This document shows positions 21,656 to 27,812 of a stretch of DNA of 27,812 nt, piece by piece. Location: the NCBI GenBank assembly GCA_026260175.1, contig JAKCWW010000825.1:11541-39352 (forward strand), read 5' to 3'. The notes under the pieces were generated by a model, which saw only the letters and a program-made list of their open reading frames with translations, was not told the origin of the DNA and did not search any database. Source of the DNA: Reticulitermes lucifugus (Eukaryota; Arthropoda; Insecta; Blattodea; Rhinotermitidae). The position numbers were made by a program, and so were the translations under genes. Numbering within the stretch: position 1 is the stretch's first letter; the number at the start of each line of letters is the position of its first letter.

Positions 21656-24480
21656 CTGCACAAGAACAAGAGCCAGCAACATTGAGAACATTGCACTTCC
21701 TCGTCTGTAATCTAATATTTTAATATTTCTTGTAGTTGTGTATGGGCGAAACTTGTGTTTTCGACTTTGAGAAAGAGTCCAGAAAAATAATTTAATCTGA
21801 AGGAGAAGACATAACAGAGTGAGGCAGAAAACTGCATTATAAGGCCCTGTGCAAATTGACATACAGAGGCCAGAGACCGGAAGGAATGGGGGAAGACTGT
21901 ACTGGAAGCCACTGTACACGACGAGTTGTAGAGTTTAAGGAGGAGGAGGAGAAAAATAAATAGGCCCTGTATAATTTTTCTCTTCCATAAATACCATTAG
22001 GTTAATTAAGTAAAGGACGATACGATGAAAGGAAAATAGAGATTATTATGGAATAGACTCCAAAATTGGGGATCTAACATTATCCGTTGTTATGTGCAGG
22101 TTAAGCATTAACTACGGAAGATCCTGAGAACTCTTGTGGGGTCGAATAAACACCATCATTTTATTATATTCGCGCCCTGAGTTTATTATTCTAGCGGTTT
22201 GCTCACTGCTGCTGGTCGAGAAACTCCGTCGTCAATCCCCATCACACTCCAACATTTTTCTTCATGAAACTTTAATAACGTTATTTTCATAAAGCCAAAC
22301 ATGTATCAGCCTGTACCTTGTTTTTAATATCATTTTGCATGTAAAGTTTTTATAGCCATTCTTGCAGTAAATATAATTAATCAAATCATCCCTAATGTTC
22401 AGTAACCTGTCTGTACCAGATTAAGGAAAGAGGTTGCAATATAGCTTCTTATATGAATATTACTCCAAAAAGTTTCAAAACAAAATTAAGGCTGTCGTCT
22501 CAACGAATCAGATATTATTTCATTACTGAAGAACGAAATTTCTTACACCCTTTCTGCTGGAATAAATAAGTGTATCGTCAGAACATAAATGTCAGAGGCA
22601 TGTGCCAGCTGATTTTGGGGCGAAGCTTGTATGGGGGTCAAATGAATAATAGCTCATATATTTTTAAAATACTTCCACCCCCCCTTAAGTCTGGCAAACA
22701 GCCGGTATCGAAAATGTACTTGTCGATGTATCGACTGTTAATTATTTCCCCACCGAATGAGGGCATTTTGCCGGCAAAAGAAAGGCACACTAAGAAATAA
22801 ACACTTTTTATGAATGCTGTGTTTCCATGCTTCCATCAGGTATGAAGACGGAAATTTTGCACAATTTTTGGTAATATTTAATACTTATGTTAGATTTTAG
22901 AGATAAATCCCACTGAATTTTCAAATTATATATCGACTTTTCTTTGACATGTGCAACCATTACCATTCCGTGTCTGCTGTAAAGCGTCCGTCTGTTAGGA
23001 TTACGCTAGGTAGTTTTGTGCAGTCAAGTCACCTACGGAAAGACAATGTAACTGGGCCTTTTAAAAATAACATCGGCGCAATTCTTTAAGTAAGCCTTTC
23101 CATAAACATAAGGAATTGTTTACAGCTGTGTATAAATTTCCTTCATGCGATTTAAGAGTTTAAATAGCTTGGGAATATGGATACTGATACTTCGGAACTA
23201 TGCCTATTCATAGCCTACAGACATACCTAAGATTTATTATGACAATCGAGAAATGTATGGACCATGCAACAAAATTAAGTAAACGTCTGAGGGATTACTT
23301 ACAAATACGATAACAGACTGCTGTATTGTTGTTATGTTAATATATAATACAAGCCAGTAATTCCCATAAAGATGCCAAAAACTGTAAGAGGATTTTAAAA
23401 AGTCTGCCAACATGTTGGCAAAAAGGCTGCAATGTTTCATCGGCTCTCCACAAAAATCAGAGAACTACTTTTCGCCAACTTCGATGTTGACTATGCGGGC
23501 AACATTCAGCATTACGTTCAGCACTGATTGAGACAGGGAGGAAGAAAATGCATGTGTGTCGACAAAAATGGAATGAATCAACTGACTGAATTGTGCTCTT
23601 CGTATGGTGCACTGGGCAACTGCATGATAACAGAAAGAGAAATTAAATAAGTAATGCTTGGATTGAAGTTAGCTATATACTGGAGGTGGAAAGGACAGAA
23701 GTCGACAAGAAAATTAAATGTCTTTTGGTGCAGTTATGGAGATTATCTACATATGTATAAAAAAAACTTCAAAATCTCGATCAAAGCACTAAAAATATGC
23801 ACGTCGAATCTGGTCTGTTGTCCTAACATCTTGCATTCAGTTAATTCAGCGTATTGAAAAATTCAGTATGTTGGTGTGGTCTTAGCAACTATTATGCCGT
23901 CGGCAATGTTGAGAGCACAAAATGATACCAACAAAATTGCCAGCGTTTTGAACTTGGTCTGGACGCAGCTTAATCGTCATGGTATGGGGAATGTAGGTGT
24001 CTGGAGTGAAAGCACTATGTAGTCTGTTTCACGTTGCGGCTGGTTTGTCCTCAGAGAAAAAAGTTTTCCGGTCCAATTTTATAGGAAGGTGGGTGGGTCC
24101 CAGAGCCGTCATCGACGTGATGGCAACGAAGAAAATCTTTGCTGTTTTCAGGATACATACCCCGTTCATCAAGCCCATAGTAAGTTGCTTTCATGACTTA
24201 AAAAAAAATACAAACTTTTCATGGCTGTGGGGTAAAATGTTGTGGGGGACGAACTGGACGAGTTTGTCTGACGTAGTTAAGAACTTATTTTAGTTTGTGC
24301 TTGTGAATTACGAGGATATCAGGGCTTATAAACAGCCTTCGGTACATAATTAGGCACAGGCACGTTGTAATACTTTTAAGTATGTCCCTTTGAGTGTCTT
24401 GTGTTAATTGCCTTCTTTACCTGATTGTTTCAAAAGATTGTTCCCTGTCTTGCTTTGCTGTGTACATATGTGTGTTGTTC
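21656..24480. other. Intergenic or intronic, no gene seen
   Basis: About 2.8 kb of AT-rich DNA. Frames up to about 98 codons (for example 23997-24293) have no domain I recognise. No microsatellite or SINE copy noticed. Confidence 0.4.
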
Positions 24481-24517
24481 ATGACGTTTCGAAGGGACGT
24501 GCTTTCTCCTTCTTCAG
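24481..24517 (-). repeat. Retroelement-terminus-like motif (CTGAAGA...GAAAC)
   Basis: The minus strand reads CTGAAGA (complement of 24511-24517), a spacer, then CTTCGAAACGTC (complement of 24483-24494). GAAGG and CCTTC (complements of 24508-24512 and 24491-24495) can form a 5-bp stem abutting GAAAC. This is the third such motif on the minus strand. On the plus strand the same bases resemble a splice acceptor (CTTTCTCCTTCTTCAG), so the meaning is open. Confidence 0.3.
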
Positions 24518-24579
24518 GTTGATCTGGATGTGATTCTGGTAGATACTGAAGTGATTGGGAAGAGGAGGAAATCGGGCGG

Positions 24580-24623
24580 TTATGCAGGTAGGTTTGCCAA
24601 CCCTTGCAAACCTACCTACATAA
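24580..24623. repeat. 18-bp inverted repeat with 8-nt loop
   Basis: TTATGCAGGTAGGTTTGC (24580-24597) faces GCAAACCTACCTACATAA (24606-24623) across CAACCCTT. Seventeen of 18 positions pair; the exception is a C-A mismatch in a plus-strand transcript but a G-U wobble in a minus-strand transcript. With a small bulge the stem can extend by CGG/CCG outside the arms. It lies about 60 bp from the motif at 24481-24517. Confidence 0.85.
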
Positions 24624-25519
24624 TCACCGTGAAGATGGAAGCTCACTTTCGTCCGAACGACTAAATGAACTTATAACTGTACGAACAGCCCAGAAGACTA
24701 TCATCTGTATAACGCCCGCAGTGGAAGCACGTGAACCTATACCAGAAATCTGCGGATGTATGAGACGTAAAGAAGAGAAATTACGTATTTCTCAGTTATG
24801 AGATGAAACAGGAGCGGACTGCACGCAGTTTCCAGCGTTCTGGAACCTAAATTGCAACTGAAGCTGACCTCTTTGAGTGTCGCAATGCCAGAACCCCTTA
24901 TCCCCCACGCCCCCTGACAGGAACAGCAATTGCTAGCACCTGCTGCCTGGCGCGTTGCAGATGAAGGGGGTGGGAATGTTACGTGCTGTGTTTGCGTTAA
25001 TTATGTGGACTGCAGAGGAAGGCTTTTCTGGCATGTCCAGGCGTCCTGTCTCGAGTCGTCTTATTTCCCCTCCCGGTATTTCCGTTGATATACGTCCGCC
25101 ATAAATTTCCTCAAGACGTCGGCAAGCTTGTATCAAGTGCTACATGTTATCTCTCTCTACATAAAATGAGTTTGCCGTCTTAGTTCAATCGTTTGTAGCT
25201 TGGTTGTTCATAAATTTACCGTAAGGGCGCGGGAATGACATATCATCTGTTACTGACGCACCAACGTCGAGGAGTCTGTCGTCACTGGTGTGGTTTTTAA
25301 TCTATGTATTTCCCGCAAGAGAGCGGAATGTGTACTTTATAGTATAATTATTATCCTTTGAATGACGCTCACACCTATGCGTGTTCAATTGTTTGTTGCC
25401 GCTGATGGGTCCGAATGAATGTTTTTGGTCAAGTATAGTTCATTTAGGGACCTTGCTTTAGATCATAACGAAAATTAATACACTGCAAAAATAAAGTGCA
25501 TTAAGAGACATTATATTAA
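24624..25519. other. Intergenic, no gene seen
   Basis: Short frames on both strands (65-67 codons), none recognised. A GC-richer patch at about 24890-25110 contains a minus-strand frame without identifiable domain. Confidence 0.4.
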
Positions 25520-25851
25520 ATGAAGATCAGTTGGACCGATCGCGTGGGAAATGAATAAGTAGTACATTGAGTCAAGGAGGAGAGGAATATCCTACATACA
25601 ATAAAAAGAAGACAGGCTAACTGGATTTATCACAGCTTGTGTAGTGCCTTATAAAACACGTTATTGAAGGAGAGATAGAAGGAAGGATAGAAGTGACGGG
25701 AAGACGAGGAAGAAAACGTAAGCAACTATTGGATGTCCTTGAGGAAAAGAGAAGATACTGCAATTTGAAAGAGGAAGCACTAGATTACACCCTGTGGAGA
25801 ACTCGCTTTGGAAGAGGGTACGGACCTGTCCTAAGACAGACTGCAGAATGA
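25520..25851 (+). pseudogene. LINE ORF2 C-terminal end, frameshifted
   Basis: Plus-strand 3' end of a non-LTR retrotransposon ORF. The first frame begins MKISWTDRVGNE, has stops, then VKEERNILHTIKRR and NWI. A frameshift near 25640-25655 leads to the second frame HVIEGEIEGRIEVTGRRGRKR, continuing to QLLDVLEEKRRY, LWRTRFGRGYGPVLRQTAE and a TGA at 25849-25851. Segments of this kind (KISWTD, then a basic GRRGRRRKQLL, then FGRGYGP near the stop) are a common C-terminus in insect LINEs as I remember them. The stop codon is embedded in a GAAT repeat that forms the tail. The reverse transcriptase and endonuclease are absent, which fits a 5'-truncated insertion. The clade is not assigned. Confidence 0.85.
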
Positions 25852-25861
25852 ATGAATGAAT
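25846..25861. repeat. (GAAT)n tail of the LINE copy
   Basis: Four GAAT units beginning in the last sense codon and running past the stop, as in LINEs that end in a short tandem repeat instead of poly-A. Confidence 0.8.
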
Positions 25862-26533
25862 ATTAAATGTATGCTGACTGTAGTTGTTAACCAATACTGA
25901 ACATTGTACAGACGTTCGTGAAATAAAGGTATGTAGTGATTTTTTAAAAAGAGCCCGATTAGGAAACAGGCGTAAGAGCTTGTCCTAATATAAAAAAGTT
26001 CGGTCTTTTTTAGTGAAGTCCTAACCTGGAACCAAGCGACTGGACAGTCGTCAGACTCGCTCATTCCCACAGTAGCACATCATCTGTGACGTCTTCAGCG
26101 TACCGAGTGCTGTGCTGCGATGTAAAACGTATTTAAGTTTCGAATGTGGTGTGGTGTCTAAAATTAATTGAACAGTTGCAAACTAGTAAAGCAGTTTCAA
26201 GTAATGTATCAAAGCATATTACTGTCACAGTTCGGTTACGTAATTGTTTAATAAAACGCACTTTAATATAACATTCTAATTACATTGCAGTTATTATGAA
26301 TAATGTGTTTTATGTTACCCTGTAGTTACCAGTCCGTCATTTTCGACGAGCAAACACATTAGTACAACTATAATTCTCACTTGTATGTTTCTGATTATTG
26401 ACGTCTTTTATGTTTGTTATTCACAGGAAATAAAAACCTGACTGTTTTATGGCTCTAAATATCATACACGAAGCACTTGAGGAGCAATAAAAGTGAGTTA
26501 GCTTGTCGGAACATGGTTCTGATATAAACTCCA
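25862..26533. other. Intergenic, no gene seen
   Basis: No feature recognised. Confidence 0.4.
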
Positions 26534-26592
26534 TATTTCCAGTGGCTTGTACAAGCCACTTTCTATTTCCAGTGCATGTGTGATCATGCAGT
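26534..26592. repeat. Nested palindromes with a 30-bp direct repeat
   Basis: A perfect 20-bp palindrome (26541-26560; half-site AGTGGCTTGT) is followed by a second copy of TATTTCCAGTG. The copies lie at 26534-26544 and 26564-26574, exactly 30 bp apart. A smaller inverted repeat follows, TGCATG-TGTGAT-CATGCA (about 26573-26590). The structure is seen directly; its function is unknown. Confidence 0.85.
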
Positions 26593-27674
26593 GGCAAATT
26601 TCCTGTGTGCGTATTTGGTGTTTTTGATGTGCTTTATGCTCTGCACGGAAATAGTACAGGCTATGGTAAACACCCGTGTCGTTTGCATCATTTCTATTCA
26701 CATCAATACACCTACGTGTGCGGACATTTAGATATAAAATCATATATGCATATGTATAAACTTCAGCTCTCTGTGCGCCTCTCTACAATGGTTTTGTATC
26801 GGATTCTATTTCAGTGTCACAGATTCTCTCTATGTTTGTAGTCAAAGAAATCTGATTTCAGCTGGCGCAGTGCTGTTGTATTGTAAAGGTGACTGGTTAT
26901 TTGTTCAAGACAGGTGATGAAATCAATATTTGGATTCATATTTCGATATGTTTTTCAATAAACATACGGATTGTAAAGGAAAGGATGAATATAGTATCAG
27001 TTCTATTGTGCACGTCACTAAGGATTTGTGCTTTGTGTATCGGATAGTTGGGAAGATGTTTAATATGGCTGTTTCGTAAAATAAATACTTTCATATACAG
27101 ACAGAAACTGTATAAGCACTCAAAACGGTGGCATATTTTCGACTTTATTTTATACTTTACTGACTTACAATCGCCTGGTACTAAAACGCGAACGGTCGAA
27201 AAGCCTGTTCTTTTAATTTTTTGAAATGATTTTGATTCAGTCACATCCTTGATTTGTTTCAATAACATTTTCTCCCGAATCCCTTCGTCCTTTCTTGGCT
27301 TTTGGTATGAATGTTCTGTAAATGACTCCTCTTTCTCCGATACATTTCAACAACGTCGGAACTCAGCCGATCAATCAGTTCCCTGAATTCCCCGTTATAA
27401 CTTTCACGCCAAAGTAACTTTGCAGTGTCGGTTGCGGAATCCTGTAAATGTAACTACTTTTGTTGAAACTCTTGGTTCCTTCCGTGAATGCCTTCAAGGC
27501 TTTTACCGTCTCTGCTTGTGTCTGGTCACCATATTGTAGTTAGATCAACCGGTAGAAATTATATTGGTGTAGAGCCTATTTACAAATGATATAACACAAA
27601 CTCAGAAAGCAAAAAATGCAGTTACAAACCCAGCTCTTATCAGTAATATTAGCTCCTAATCCCATTGATTTGCC
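26593..27674. other. Intergenic, no gene seen
   Basis: Frames up to 110 codons (26936-27268, minus) have no recognised domain. No repeat noticed before the terminal SINE. Confidence 0.4.
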
Positions 27675-27812
27675 GATCCCAGTGGCCACGTGGTCTAAGG
27701 CGTAGGTGTACGGCCGCTAGCTTGCTGGGATTGTGGGTTCGAATCCTGTCTAGGGCATGGATGTCTGTCTCTTGTGAGTGTTGTGTGGTGTCAGGTAGAG
27801 GTCTCTGCGACG
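27675..27812 (+). repeat. SINE family A, 5' tRNA-like part (cut by window edge)
   Basis: The best-preserved head of family A. It begins GATCCCAGTGGCC, with A box TGGTCTAAGGCG (27691-27702) and a perfect B box GGTTCGAATCC (27736-27746), spaced as in a tRNA-type polymerase III promoter. It continues through GTCTGTCTCTTGTGAGTG into GTCAGGTAGAGGTCTCTGCG and is cut at the window end. Its last 24 bases are identical to bases 3-26 of the window, where another copy begins. Confidence 0.93.

Noticed and set aside
23997-24293. 98-codon plus-strand frame
   Set aside because: No motif recognised and nothing in the context supports a gene.
24518-24586. Possible mini-exon between CTTTCTCCTTCTTCAG and CAG|GTAGGT
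   Set aside because: Acceptor and donor look good and the 23 codons between are open. However, both signals overlap repeat-like structures (the CTGAAGA motif and the hairpin), and no neighbouring exon was found.
25661-26070. Minus-strand frames of 77 and 79 codons
   Set aside because: They are wholly or partly antisense to the LINE 3' end, and no domain is recognised.
27675-27760. Functional tRNA gene at the right edge
   Set aside because: The boxes are perfect, but the following sequence matches SINE A copies elsewhere in the window.
1-27812. Circular molecule suggested by the 24-bp terminal identity
   Set aside because: Both ends lie in the same SINE family and no plasmid, phage or organelle genes are present; repeat identity explains the overlap.
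1-27812. CRISPR arrays, bacterial operons or prophage
   Set aside because: No regularly spaced identical repeats, ribosome-binding-site-led gene chains or long coding frames; the content is eukaryotic repeat DNA.

Overview
The window looks like intergenic or intronic DNA from an insect genome. It is AT-rich and has no bacterial-style operons or long open frames; the longest frame, about 175 codons, shows no recognisable domain. What can be recognised is a set of dispersed repeats: three tRNA-derived SINE families, two DNA-transposon remnants, two LINE 3' ends and several microsatellites. The SINE and LINE families resemble repeats I remember from cockroach and termite (Blattodea) sequences. 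That placement is from memory and untested. I found no host protein-coding exon, rRNA or functional tRNA gene that I can support.

Layout. SINE family A is present four times: the 3' part of a copy at the left edge (1-149), a minus-strand copy split by 50 N (16447-16740), a plus-strand copy (21403-21655) and the 5' part of a copy at the right edge (27675-27812). SINE family B occurs twice on the minus strand (3767-4070 and 15656-15952). The second B copy has perfect 13-bp target-site duplications. SINE family C occurs once on the plus strand (17857-18150), also with a perfect 13-bp duplication.

DNA transposons. A decayed Tc1/mariner-superfamily transposase lies on the minus strand (2283-3002) with most of its catalytic middle deleted. 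A short Tigger/pogo-type element (12203-12898) keeps both terminal inverted repeats and a TA target duplication but carries only a frameshifted C-terminal part of its transposase. LINE 3' ends lie at 13520-13683 (weaker) and 25520-25851 (clear); both are frameshifted.

Smaller structures not explained by these elements are a 20-bp perfect palindrome (26541-26560), a long hairpin (24580-24623), a pair of CRE palindromes (6745-6779), a C-depleted block (about 11281-11580), and three minus-strand CTGANGA...GAAAC motifs with local hairpins that recall hammerhead cores or Penelope-like element termini.

The recognised elements do not work together as a pathway; they are independent insertions of different ages. 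I see no convincing new biological system. The most useful practical observations are that the N-gap is probably artificial and that several open frames are SINE or transposon translations rather than genes.
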